From a bacterium (GTDB lineage: Bacteria; KSB1; UBA2214), in assembly GCA_029560815.1 (NCBI GenBank), contig JAKQKF010000392.1:1-32991 (forward strand): 32,991 nucleotides of DNA. The letters are read 5' to 3'. Position numbers and translations under genes: made by a program. The notes beneath the pieces are model-generated. The model saw only the letters and a program-made list of their open reading frames with translations. It was not told the DNA's origin and did not search any database. Below, piece by piece: positions 16,084 to 22,832 of the stretch; positions within the stretch are counted from its first letter, which is position 1, and every line of letters starts with the position of its first letter.

Positions 16084-17696
16084 ATAACGACCAACCCTCT
16101 CTCCTCATAAACGCTTTTACCGTTTGCAGAGGCGCCAGCCGATAGAGCATCGCTCCGGGCCTGCCAGGAAAGGATTCCGGCCATTGCCGCATCGATTTTA
16201 TGAGGCGAATCGGCCCGCTCTTTGTAGATCACCCATAACGGTTCACCGTCCTCATCAACCATGTTTAGCTTTTTACGGACGGCATTACCGATGTGCCGGG
16301 AATATTTTTCATTTCCATCGTGGCTCAGTTCCCGCGCTAAAATCGCATTATTGAACGATTTGATCGCATATGCCATTTGCTTCATCCGATTAGTCCACCA
16401 GGCAATGACCCGTTTTTCTCCATACCGACCCGACCAGGTTGCCACTTGAGTTTCCCAGTAGGGTGGATCGCAGTACATCCGCCAAACATTCCAGATGCTG
16501 AAAGCCTCATCGACCGCGGCGCTCACCTCTTCCTCTGGAACTTCCCATTCATCCACTTTTTCGGGTTTTTCCCACAATCCGACCAGCCATTGATAGCCGG
16601 TTTGCAGATGGGTGGCCACGATGGCCGTCGAATCTCGCCAGCGGGCTCCATCAAAACCTAATGTGATCGTGTCTCCTGGTGGAGGTACAAATTCTCGCTT
16701 GAGAGAGGCCCAGATCTCGTAGTCAAAGGCTCTCTCCGAACTACGCACCAGACGGTTGAGCCATACGCGCTCCAAGTACGATCGGTCGGCTGTGGGATCG
16801 CGCCACTGCTCGCAGATCGAATCAATGTCGCTCCAGGCAGCCACGGGACCGCTCGCTTCCAAAACAGCGGCTCTGATTCCCTCGGGTGTTTCCAGGTCGT
16901 GATGATCAGATGCCTGGCGGTGGAAGAAAAACAAACGGCTATCCTGAACTTCACCGCCGGCCACCTTGCGGGCATATTCCATCGTATCCTCAGCGATGGA
17001 CCCCTCTCCTGGCGAGGGTGCCGTGGTTACCTCGAGACTCCACGCATCCGCACGATATCGTTTTGGAATATTGGCTAGCATGGTGCGATGTGCATTTTTT
17101 AACCGCGGAGCTGTCCATCGATGCGTTTCATCACAGACCTGAAATGTTGTGCGAGCTCCGTCTCTGGCATCTGGAGAGGAAGATAACGATACCGCTTTCC
17201 CGTCTCCACCAATGCGCATGATCCGCTCGATGCCGATATCGAAATCCTCTGCGACTTTGCTGTACATCAAAATGATTCGCAGAGCGCCATAAGCGAGCTC
17301 ATCAGACTGCTCTTCTGTATATGCCACCAGCGGGATATATGGATCGATCAGGCCAATCCCGACCGGCTCGCCATTCGCATCAAACCCATCGCAGCGGACC
17401 GGGCCATCAGGATGCAGCTCTACAGCGGCGATCAACGCCGCCAGCTCCGTTTTCGCTGATCCTTTACGCAGGCTGAGAGCGACACGCTTAAATCGACGCC
17501 TTCCAGCCCATTGGTGGTCCTGGGGATAAACTTCATACATGCGGTAAATGAGTGCACGTTTTTCCTGGTCCAATTGGACCGGCTGACCACGGAGATCGCC
17601 TGGACCATGCACCAGGTTCTCCTCGATCCATGCGCACACCTGCCGCCCCAAGCTGGGGAATGGGCTCTGATCCTTGGGTACCATCAGCGTGGTCAT
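16080..17696 (-). CDS. terL: Terminase large subunit (ATPase / nuclease)
   Basis: 538 aa. A deviant Walker A lies at residues about 73-84 (ALSLRKGSAKTE). The adenine-side segment 'LVAYTEEQSDELAYGALRII' follows. Walker B with the catalytic Glu is 'FQVCDETHRW' (D189-E190). The nuclease domain starts at 'TLGFDGARWRDSTAIVATH', continues with 'MYCDPPYWETQV' and ends with 'HKIDAAMAGILSW', supplying the metal-binding acids. It packages DNA into proheads and cuts it. The sequence type resembles terminases of actinophages and other Gram-positive phages. It overlaps the small subunit by 4 bases. Confidence 0.95.
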   Translation of the reverse strand: MTTLMVPKDQSPFPSLGRQVCAWIEENLVHGPGDLRGQPVQLDQEKRALIYRMYEVYPQDHQWAGRRRFKRVALSLRKGSAKTELAALIAAVELHPDGPVRCDGFDANGEPVGIGLIDPYIPLVAYTEEQSDELAYGALRIILMYSKVAEDFDIGIERIMRIGGDGKAVSLSSSPDARDGARTTFQVCDETHRWTAPRLKNAHRTMLANIPKRYRADAWSLEVTTAPSPGEGSIAEDTMEYARKVAGGEVQDSRLFFFHRQASDHHDLETPEGIRAAVLEASGPVAAWSDIDSICEQWRDPTADRSYLERVWLNRLVRSSERAFDYEIWASLKREFVPPPGDTITLGFDGARWRDSTAIVATHLQTGYQWLVGLWEKPEKVDEWEVPEEEVSAAVDEAFSIWNVWRMYCDPPYWETQVATWSGRYGEKRVIAWWTNRMKQMAYAIKSFNNAILARELSHDGNEKYSRHIGNAVRKKLNMVDEDGEPLWVIYKERADSPHKIDAAMAGILSWQARSDALSAGASANGKSVYEERGLVVI

Positions 17697-18142
17697 TCGT
17701 CTAGCACTCCCCGTGGATCTACAGCGTCTATAACTTTTGCCCTCTTAATCCGGTTGATCTCGCGGCGGTCTTTCGCCTCTTCGGTTTGTACAACCGTCCA
17801 TTCCAGCCTTCGACGGCTGAGAGGCGTTAGACCAAATTCTCGCTCCAACAGGCGGATCTCCTTGGCAGTATCCACTTTCATCGTTTTCCAGTAGATATCG
17901 ACCAGAGATACCAGCCTGAGCAGGGCGGGCAGGTCCGCCCTCTGATATTGATTGCTCACGGGCGACGACCAAATGATCCGCCAGAACATCCTGGCAATGG
18001 GGTGCCATTTTTCATCGCCGGGTAATGCTGGCAACTTTGGACGCCCACGATCAATCAACGCATCCGACGGTAGAATTGCCCGTGTGGTTGATTTATTCCT
18101 ACGTTGCCGGATAGCCGGATCTTTGGGCAATGGGCCAGCCAT
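17693..18142 (-). CDS. terS: Terminase small subunit (P27-like)
   Basis: 149 aa from ATG 18142 (MAGPLPKDPAIRQRRNK); the frame opens eight codons earlier but those overlap the HNH gene. The N-terminal 'GPLPKDPAIRQRRNKSTTR' is the common start of P27-type small terminases in HK97-like phages, followed by helices ('LPALLRLVSLVDIYWKTMKV') and a C-terminal basic helix ('DRREINRIKRAKVI'). It should recognise the packaging site and recruit TerL, with which it shares an ATGA overlap. Confidence 0.8.
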   Translation of the reverse strand: MAGPLPKDPAIRQRRNKSTTRAILPSDALIDRGRPKLPALPGDEKWHPIARMFWRIIWSSPVSNQYQRADLPALLRLVSLVDIYWKTMKVDTAKEIRLLEREFGLTPLSRRRLEWTVVQTEEAKDRREINRIKRAKVIDAVDPRGVLDE

Positions 18143-18144
18143 AG

Positions 18145-18990
18145 TCACATCCACCATCCTGTACATAAAATTTTCTGAGGCCCTCGCCGCTCGACAACTC
18201 CCACTTTCTGAACTTTAGATGGGGCCATACCTAGATCAAACGATGGTTGACCACAGATAGTTGCCCCTTTGAGTTGATTACACTTTCTGCATAAAGTTTG
18301 TACATTAGCAGAAGTGTGGGGGCCGCCTAATGACAGAGGAACAATGTGATCGAGCTCTGGTGCTTTATCATCTATTGTCCCGCGCAATTTCTTCGGTGTC
18401 TTTTGTCCGCATAATCGACAGCGCCATCCATCTCTAATAAATATAATAATCGGATCAATTGATTCGGCCTTCCCATTATTTACTCTATGGGCACGCCGCT
18501 TTGCTTTAGCAATTCTTTTGTTTCTTTTATCGGCACAGTCATCAGAACAATATTTTTTACGCTTATCACCATAAGTAGTTACCACCTGACAGTCGCATTC
18601 AATACAGGTGAATTGACGTGGAGTTTTACGTTTTTTGCTTAAATTGTAGGCATATTGTTTGAGACAATTTTCATCGTTACAAACTTTCTGATTTATTCTG
18701 TTCTGTTTGAAATCATGTCCACAAATGGGGCATCGAATGATCTCCAAGCCCCTTTTCTGTGGTTTACATTTATCTGAGCAATATATCTGATAATGTTTTG
18801 AAGAGATAAAGAAATTACCACATTTTTTACATGTTTTTGAGGCTTTATTTTCTCTCTCCCTTATATTTCTTGTCCCATTTGGCCCGCGTTCTTTTTGATG
18901 ATGAGCTCTATTTCTATGCGCAGAACAACAATATTTTTGATTTAGGTGATTTGAGACAAAATTGATTCCACAAAAAGCGCAGGTTTTCAT
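18145..18990 (-). CDS. HNH endonuclease with several zinc-ribbon repeats
   Basis: 281 aa. The first 180 residues hold four successive Cys-rich motifs of the C-x2-C ... C form ('CAFCGINFVSNHLNQKYC', 'CKKCGNFFISSKHYQIYC', 'CPICGHDFKQNRINQKVC', 'CIECDCQV...KYC'). The HNH nuclease core is C-terminal: 'WRCRLCGQKTP', 'ELDHIVPLSLGGPHTSANVQ', 'LCRKCNQLKG'. Repeated DNA-binding ribbons plus HNH are typical of free-standing homing-type endonucleases. The gene is clearly more AT-rich than all late neighbours, suggesting recent arrival. It overlaps the upstream HNH gene by 4 bases and ends 2 bases before the terS start. Confidence 0.9.
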   Translation of the reverse strand: MKTCAFCGINFVSNHLNQKYCCSAHRNRAHHQKERGPNGTRNIRERENKASKTCKKCGNFFISSKHYQIYCSDKCKPQKRGLEIIRCPICGHDFKQNRINQKVCNDENCLKQYAYNLSKKRKTPRQFTCIECDCQVVTTYGDKRKKYCSDDCADKRNKRIAKAKRRAHRVNNGKAESIDPIIIFIRDGWRCRLCGQKTPKKLRGTIDDKAPELDHIVPLSLGGPHTSANVQTLCRKCNQLKGATICGQPSFDLGMAPSKVQKVGVVERRGPQKILCTGWWM

Positions 18991-19331
18991 CGTTCCCCCC
19001 GACGATTTTCAGTGTTCGTTATCCGAGAATGGCAGGAGTGACATAATGATTCAAGCTGAGACGATAAAAATACCTGGCGATTTCCACGGTGCGGATTTAT
19101 ATGATGAACGTCAGTAGCGGGAACATATAATCCATTGAGCAAGCATTCCTCACACCAGGGGTGTTCAGCGAGCCATTTGCGACGCCGCGCCTGCCATTTT
19201 CGATCATATAATCGCTGCCGCTCAGGATCGTGTTTGTTCCCGATCTCTCGCCGGTGAGAATCACAATATCCAGAGCTGACCAAATTATGACAGCCTATTT
19301 GAGAACAGGTTCGAAGCGCCGGCTTTGGCAT
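18987..19331 (-). CDS. HNH endonuclease of the terminase-associated type
   Basis: 114 aa from ATG 19331 (MPKPALRTC), two bases after the endolysin stop; the longer frame would run into the endolysin gene. A zinc-binding N-terminus ('CSQIGCHNLVSSGYCDSH') is followed by 'RRRKWLAEHPWCEECLLNG', 'ATDVHHINPHRGNRQVF' and 'LESLCHSCHSRITN', the H-N-H core. Small HNH proteins next to terminase genes are needed for specific DNA packaging in HK97-like phages (gp74 type), and position supports that role here. Confidence 0.9.
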   Translation of the reverse strand: MPKPALRTCSQIGCHNLVSSGYCDSHRREIGNKHDPERQRLYDRKWQARRRKWLAEHPWCEECLLNGLYVPATDVHHINPHRGNRQVFLSSQLESLCHSCHSRITNTENRRGER

Positions 19332-19333
19332 TA

Positions 19334-20317
19334 CTAAACTAACTCCATATAAACCTTGCCTCCATAGCGATAAGCAGCCCATTTGCCAGGCTCGATCTCT
19401 ACCCACACATCCGAGCCAGCCAGGCCAGTGATATCGACCAGGCTGCCTGCCTGCAAACGACCCACTGCAGGGTAGCCAGTGCCTGGACCAGATCGCACAT
19501 TTAAACTATCAACCAACACCCGCGCCCTCAGCGCTTCCGGCATAGGAACAGGCGCAGGTACAGGCACAGGCGCTGGGGGTGTAGCCCAGCTGGTAGAGCG
19601 GATCACCTCCCATCCGTCCTGCACATACAGGCGGGCGTTGCCCCACTCCCAGAAGTTACAGCCCTGCAGGGACAGGTCCTTGCAGGCCTGGATAAACTCG
19701 CTCACATCCGCGGCCGTCGGCCACCAGCCGTGTTCCCTGAAACAGGCCCCGGTCGGAAAGACCGGCCGATTAAACTGTTTATATTCCGCCAGCGTCCGCA
19801 CCAGCTGCTCCCGCGGATTGTGCGCCTGCATCCAGTACACCTGCGGCATAGCAAAATCACAGTAGGCCAGGAACGATTTAAACGGAAATTCAGGATGATA
19901 GGATGGCCAGCGGTATGTGCTGAGCGCAATGGGGAGATCGTTCCCTACGCCAGCCCGGAGCGCCTTCATGTAGGCCTCTGCCTGGGCCGGCTTGTTTTTG
20001 TACTCCACCTCTGCGTTGACCACAAATCCAGCCGGCTGCAGCCTCTGGACCCGCTCGATTGCCGCCATTGCCTCGCTGGCCGGATTGCCATAGATATACT
20101 GCCAGAACCAGACCTGTATGCCGGCATCCCTTAAAGCAGAGACCAGATCCGGCAGCAGATCACGGCCTTCGTACACGTTATAGCGATAGGGGCCGTCAGC
20201 GGCCTTAATCAGCACGTGCGAGAGCTGCAATCGAATGGCCTGCTCAACAATGGCAAAAACGTTGCCACCCTCACAGTAGCGAATTTTCCAGATGTAAAAA
20301 CCCTTGCCGGCAATCAT
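19334..20317 (-). CDS. Endolysin: TIM-barrel glycoside-hydrolase-like domain plus SH3 cell-wall binding domain
   Basis: 327 aa from ATG 20317 (MIAGKGFYIWK), which overlaps the upstream stop (ATGA). Residues 1 to about 235 look like a glycosidase-type barrel ('LSHVLIKAADGPYRYN', 'IQVWFWQYIYGNP', 'GFVVNAEVEYKNK' with a likely catalytic Glu, 'DFAMPQVYWMQAH'). A Pro-Ala-Val linker (about 242-257) leads to a bacterial SH3 domain ('DSLNVRSGPGTGYPAVGRL', 'DVWVEIEPGKWAAYRYGG'). This arrangement degrades peptidoglycan and anchors in the wall. It belongs to a holin-lysin cassette at the head of the late operon. The bond specificity cannot be told from the sequence. Confidence 0.85.
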   Translation of the reverse strand: MIAGKGFYIWKIRYCEGGNVFAIVEQAIRLQLSHVLIKAADGPYRYNVYEGRDLLPDLVSALRDAGIQVWFWQYIYGNPASEAMAAIERVQRLQPAGFVVNAEVEYKNKPAQAEAYMKALRAGVGNDLPIALSTYRWPSYHPEFPFKSFLAYCDFAMPQVYWMQAHNPREQLVRTLAEYKQFNRPVFPTGACFREHGWWPTAADVSEFIQACKDLSLQGCNFWEWGNARLYVQDGWEVIRSTSWATPPAPVPVPAPVPMPEALRARVLVDSLNVRSGPGTGYPAVGRLQAGSLVDITGLAGSDVWVEIEPGKWAAYRYGGKVYMELV

Positions 20318-20724
20318 CCCTTGATATCCTCTGGCGACCATTCATCCGGTCGCCAATTGGGCTGGATATGATTTGTCTCCAGCTGCTCAATCAGGATTTT
20401 GATCCCTCGCATAAGGGTTTCGATCCTGCGCAGCAGCTGCTCAATGGCCAAATTTTTCTTTTCGTTTTCGCAGCGGAGATCTGCCATTTGGTTTTCGACT
20501 TCCTCCAAGCGTTTCTCGAGACGGGTCATCAACCCCGTTGCGGTCTCGGCCGTTTTGCTGGAGGCGCTTGCAACCCGGTCGGCCGCGCTGGCCTCTTCAT
20601 TGGCCGCCTCCGCGTGGATTTTTCGGCGGTGCGCCCGATAAAACAGCAAAAATCCAATAAAGCCGCCGGCACCTAACAACCCGCCGATGCTGGAGAGGAT
20701 CGCAGCAGGATCCATCCGTTTCAC
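20314..20724 (-). CDS. Membrane-anchored coiled-coil protein, holin/spanin-like candidate
   Basis: 136 aa. One hydrophobic segment at residues about 9-29 ('LSSIGGLLGAGGFIGFLLFY') is followed by basic residues and a long coiled coil (about 45-115, 'LMTRLEKRLEEVENQMADLR'). It lies between a multi-pass holin candidate and the endolysin with ATGA overlaps on both sides. A role as second holin, antiholin or lysis regulator is plausible by context; no family is recognised. Confidence 0.65.
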   Translation of the reverse strand: MKRMDPAAILSSIGGLLGAGGFIGFLLFYRAHRRKIHAEAANEEASAADRVASASSKTAETATGLMTRLEKRLEEVENQMADLRCENEKKNLAIEQLLRRIETLMRGIKILIEQLETNHIQPNWRPDEWSPEDIKG

Positions 20725-21092
20725 CCATAACTCTGCACAGAGTGCTCATCCGGCGGTGTGGGTGCTGGTTGTTTGGCGGGGAAAAATTTGCTGATGAACT
20801 GGTGGATATAGGCCGCGCCCATGCCAATCGCCACGCCCGTGATCACCAGCCCATACGGCGTAATTTTTACCGGCGCTTCGACAAATTTTCCCAGAATGTA
20901 AAGCAGATCAATCTGATAGACGAATGCGCCGCCCAGGCCGACTGCCACTGCCAGATATACCAGTGCCCACCTGAATTTCGCCAGCTGCGGGACGTTATCG
21001 ATGATCCTGCCGAAAAACGCCTCTACCAGCGTTTCGGCCAAAAACGCGAGCGCCAGAACGAACGCCAGATATCCAAAAATCTCTCCCACCAT
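20721..21092 (-). CDS. Multi-pass membrane protein, main holin candidate
   Basis: 123 aa with three hydrophobic segments: residues about 4-22 (FGYLAFVLALAFLAETLVE), 43-64 ('ALVYLAVAVGLGGAFVY') and 80-100 ('YGLVITGVAIGMGAAYIHQF'). The C-terminal tail is short, soluble and Pro-rich. Small size, three helices and position as first gene before the endolysin fit a class I holin. It starts at ATG 21092 after a GGAGG Shine-Dalgarno and is the first gene of the late operon. Confidence 0.7.
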   Translation of the reverse strand: MVGEIFGYLAFVLALAFLAETLVEAFFGRIIDNVPQLAKFRWALVYLAVAVGLGGAFVYQIDLLYILGKFVEAPVKITPYGLVITGVAIGMGAAYIHQFISKFFPAKQPAPTPPDEHSVQSYG

Positions 21093-21115
21093 GTGTACCT
21101 CCCATCAGTTAACAA

Positions 21116-21170
21116 CAAAAATCCCGGGCCGCTGAGCCACTCCAACTCTGGAGTGACACAGCCCCGGGAT
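21116..21170 (-). terminator. Intrinsic terminator / attenuator in the late leader
   Basis: On the minus strand an 8-bp stem (ATCCCGGG with CCCGGGAT) encloses a further 4-bp (CAGC/GCTG) and 7-bp (CACTCCA/TGGAGTG) stem with a 4-base loop. It is followed by TTTTTGTTGTT at 21120-21110. It ends only about 25 bases before the holin start, so transcripts from upstream must pass it to express late genes. Confidence 0.8.
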
Positions 21171-21193
21171 CAATGCCTCGTGAGCTAAAATTA

Positions 21194-21221
21194 ATTATAG
21201 TCTAATTTTCTGGATTTACAA
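21194..21221 (-). promoter_or_regulatory. Putative late promoter
   Basis: Minus-strand -35 TTGTAA (21216-21221), 16-base spacer and perfect -10 TATAAT (21194-21199) predict a start near 21,187. The transcript would enter the leader terminator after about 17 bases. No other convincing promoter lies between the early genes and the holin. Confidence 0.55.
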
Positions 21222-21234
21222 CCCCCGACCACAA

Positions 21235-21266
21235 CGTTATATGTTATTTGTCAATAACATATAACG
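21235..21266. promoter_or_regulatory. 32-bp perfect palindrome upstream of the late promoter (candidate operator)
   Basis: Arms of 14 bp (CGTTATATGTTATT and its exact complement) flank a 4-base centre TGTC. The centre on the minus strand contributes TTGACA. It lies about 15-45 bases upstream of the late -35 box, the place for an activator or repressor site. The plus-strand arm is followed by CTTTTTG, so a weak plus-strand terminator is an alternative. Confidence 0.6.
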
Positions 21267-21303
21267 CTTTTTGTAAAACTCTAATGATATTTTCTATTTT
21301 GTT

Positions 21304-21510
21304 CTATTTCACGCGAGGTTTCAGCGTCTCCGATATCGTGATTTTATCCACGCGGCGGTTTTTGATCGTGGTCACAATCTCCCCGTACCCCGATCTTTGT
21401 ACGATCGTCTCAATCGCATGGACCAGATCCTCGAGCTCCTCAGTCATGAGCAGCTCAGCCAGGCGCTGCAGAGATTCCCGTGCATCCACCACCGGCGCCG
21501 GCGTGGTCAA
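21304..21510 (-). CDS. Small hypothetical early protein, last early gene (68 aa)
   Basis: 68 aa, starting at TTG 21510, which overlaps the upstream stop (TTGA) and has GGAGG four bases before it. Helical and acidic in the first half ('ESLQRLAELLMTEELEDLVH'), with a basic end ('TTIKNRRVDKITISETLKPR'). It is the final gene before the late control region, so it is one of the candidates for a late regulator. No family is recognised. Confidence 0.6.
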   Translation of the reverse strand: MTTPAPVVDARESLQRLAELLMTEELEDLVHAIETIVQRSGYGEIVTTIKNRRVDKITISETLKPRVK

Positions 21511-21683
21511 ACAGCCTCCAGCTGCTCAGCTGGTGCTGGCTGGATCTCCGCCTGGATCTGCTCCCAGCTCACCCCCTCGAGGATCAGCGCCACGGCCGGC
21601 CCTCGCGAACCCCAGATCGGCGCCACGCTGACGCGGATCCCCGCCCGGCGCAATATCCGCAGGACCTCATGCAGCCATTTCAT
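21507..21683 (-). CDS. Small hypothetical early protein (58 aa)
   Basis: A 58-aa frame from ATG 21683, overlapping the DUF5131-like stop (ATGA), to TGA 21507, which overlaps the next TTG start. The N-terminal helix is amphipathic and basic ('KWLHEVLRILRRAGIRV') and the C-terminus acidic ('WEQIQAEIQPAPAEQLEAV'). The overlaps on both sides support it as real. Not recognised. Confidence 0.65.
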   Translation of the reverse strand: MKWLHEVLRILRRAGIRVSVAPIWGSRGPAVALILEGVSWEQIQAEIQPAPAEQLEAV

Positions 21684-22261
21684 GGATTGATCTCCGGATA
21701 CTCATTCCACTCCCGGCCGTCCAGCAGCCGGCCGGCAGCCTTTTTGCCAACCCTTTCAAATAAAACCCGCCCGGGTTCGTGGTTGTCCATAACGTGTTTC
21801 CACTCTCCCCATTGCTTAAAGTAGAACGACACCCCAGCCGCCTGGCACTGATCCCGGATCGACCGCGCCCAGCCTGGGTGCATCGGCCGCGCCCCCGGGC
21901 CACTTTCCCCGCCCACGATCACCCAATCTAATCCAATCTTTGCTTTGTTGTAGTCATCCGCTGGACGGGAGACTAACACATTATTCAGTGACCACATTTC
22001 ATCCGGTGCGGGAACACCATGCCTGGCATAATTAGCTGGGTCAACGGGTATCTTAGCCCACTTCACTCTCGTAAAATCCACCGGTCCCAACATCGGCTCG
22101 ACGCTGACAAACCGTACCGCAGCCGGTGTCTCCAGCAGCAGCTGGATATTGCGGTCGGCGTCCTCTTGGGTCGAGATGGACACGCCGGGCCAGACATTTT
22201 TCAGCGGCCACTCTCCAACCCCTATCATCAGCGACAGGGATGTTCGGATTGCAAATCTCAC
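21680..22261 (-). CDS. DUF5131 (phage Gp37/Gp68-like) protein, N-terminally truncated
   Basis: Up to 193 aa from GTG 22261 (or 182 aa from ATG 22228). 'WPLKNVWPGVSISTQEDADR', 'LLETPAAVRFVSVEPMLGPV', 'LDWVIVGGESGPGARPMHPG' and 'WARSIRDQCQAAGVSFYFKQ' are the conserved C-terminal two-thirds of DUF5131. The usual N-terminus with the 'TGCTKVSPGCxxCYA' cysteine motif (about 100-120 residues) is missing. No Shine-Dalgarno is seen at either start, and another frame (22053-22400) runs over the same DNA. It is probably a remnant or a fused product. The family's function is not known. Confidence 0.75.
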   Translation of the reverse strand: MRFAIRTSLSLMIGVGEWPLKNVWPGVSISTQEDADRNIQLLLETPAAVRFVSVEPMLGPVDFTRVKWAKIPVDPANYARHGVPAPDEMWSLNNVLVSRPADDYNKAKIGLDWVIVGGESGPGARPMHPGWARSIRDQCQAAGVSFYFKQWGEWKHVMDNHEPGRVLFERVGKKAAGRLLDGREWNEYPEINP

Positions 22262-22400
22262 AGTAAGCCCGGTGGCGCTCGTAGTCCAAAAACTCCGCCC
22301 GCGCGGTCGTCACCAAATCCCAGCCGCCCAGGCTCGCCTCGCGGATCTTCGCCCAGTAGGCATCGTGCAGTGCCTGGCCAGTCGAGCAGCGCGTCGTCAT
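22053..22400 (-). CDS. Hypothetical protein overlapping the truncated DUF5131 gene
   Basis: Starts at ATG 22400, overlapping the upstream stop (ATGA). The first 60 residues look like a genuine protein ('LHDAYWAKIREASLGGWDLV', 'LDYERHRAYCEICNPNIP', with a CxxC motif). From about 22,230 on, the frame lies over the DUF5131 reading frame and its composition becomes Arg/Gly-rich as expected for a shadow. Either a real 115-aa protein or the 5' part of a gene whose original end was lost at the DUF5131 junction. Confidence 0.5.
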   Translation of the reverse strand: MTTRCSTGQALHDAYWAKIREASLGGWDLVTTARAEFLDYERHRAYCEICNPNIPVADDRGWRVAAEKCLARRVHLDPRGRRPQYPAAAGDTGCGTVCQRRADVGTGGFYESEVG

Positions 22401-22603
22401 CCCTTGTACCCCGCGCACTGAGCGCAATCCCGTTCGTGCTCTTTCCAGGCTCGAAACGCCGCCATCGTTTTAGCCCGCGCCTCACGCTTCGCCGTCTCAT
22501 CCCCGGCGGCGAGAATATCGCACTCCAAAGTGGCCTGATTCGCCCAGTCGAAATACAATTTTTCGCCGGGTTTGCAGCCCTGAAATTTCCGGATTTTACC
22601 CAT
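22397..22603 (-). CDS. Small hypothetical early protein with CxxC (68 aa)
   Basis: 68 aa, 'MGKIRKFQGCKPGEKLYFDW' at the start, helical middle and a C-terminal 'HERDCAQCAGYKG' with a CxxC pair, possibly half of a metal site. ATG 22603 overlaps the upstream gene by 8 bases, and its stop overlaps the next ATG. Unknown function. Confidence 0.65.
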   Translation of the reverse strand: MGKIRKFQGCKPGEKLYFDWANQATLECDILAAGDETAKREARAKTMAAFRAWKEHERDCAQCAGYKG

Positions 22604-22826
22604 TTTTCACCTCCCTCGGTGTCGCCTGTCTGGACCACCAACTGAAAATCACATACACCAGGTCCAGCGCGGAATCTGCGCCAAACTGGATTCGCGTCCC
22701 GCGCTGCGCGGCCCGTTTTTTAATCTCCAGCTCAACCGCATCCAGGAACGCCTGGTAGTAGGCCCGCTCCGGCTCGGGCAGCCCGGCCAGAAACTCGGTG
22801 AATTTTTCCACGCTGTTTTTCATCAT
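22596..22826 (-). CDS. Small hypothetical early protein (76 aa)
   Basis: 76 aa, helical and charged ('VEKFTEFLAGLPEPERAYYQ', 'LDAVELEIKKRAAQRGTRI'), ending in 'VYVIFSWWSRQATPREVKNG'. It lies 6 bases after the replication initiator stop and overlaps the next gene. No membrane helix or known motif is evident. Confidence 0.65.
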   Translation of the reverse strand: MMKNSVEKFTEFLAGLPEPERAYYQAFLDAVELEIKKRAAQRGTRIQFGADSALDLVYVIFSWWSRQATPREVKNG

Positions 22827-22832
22827 CCGCTC

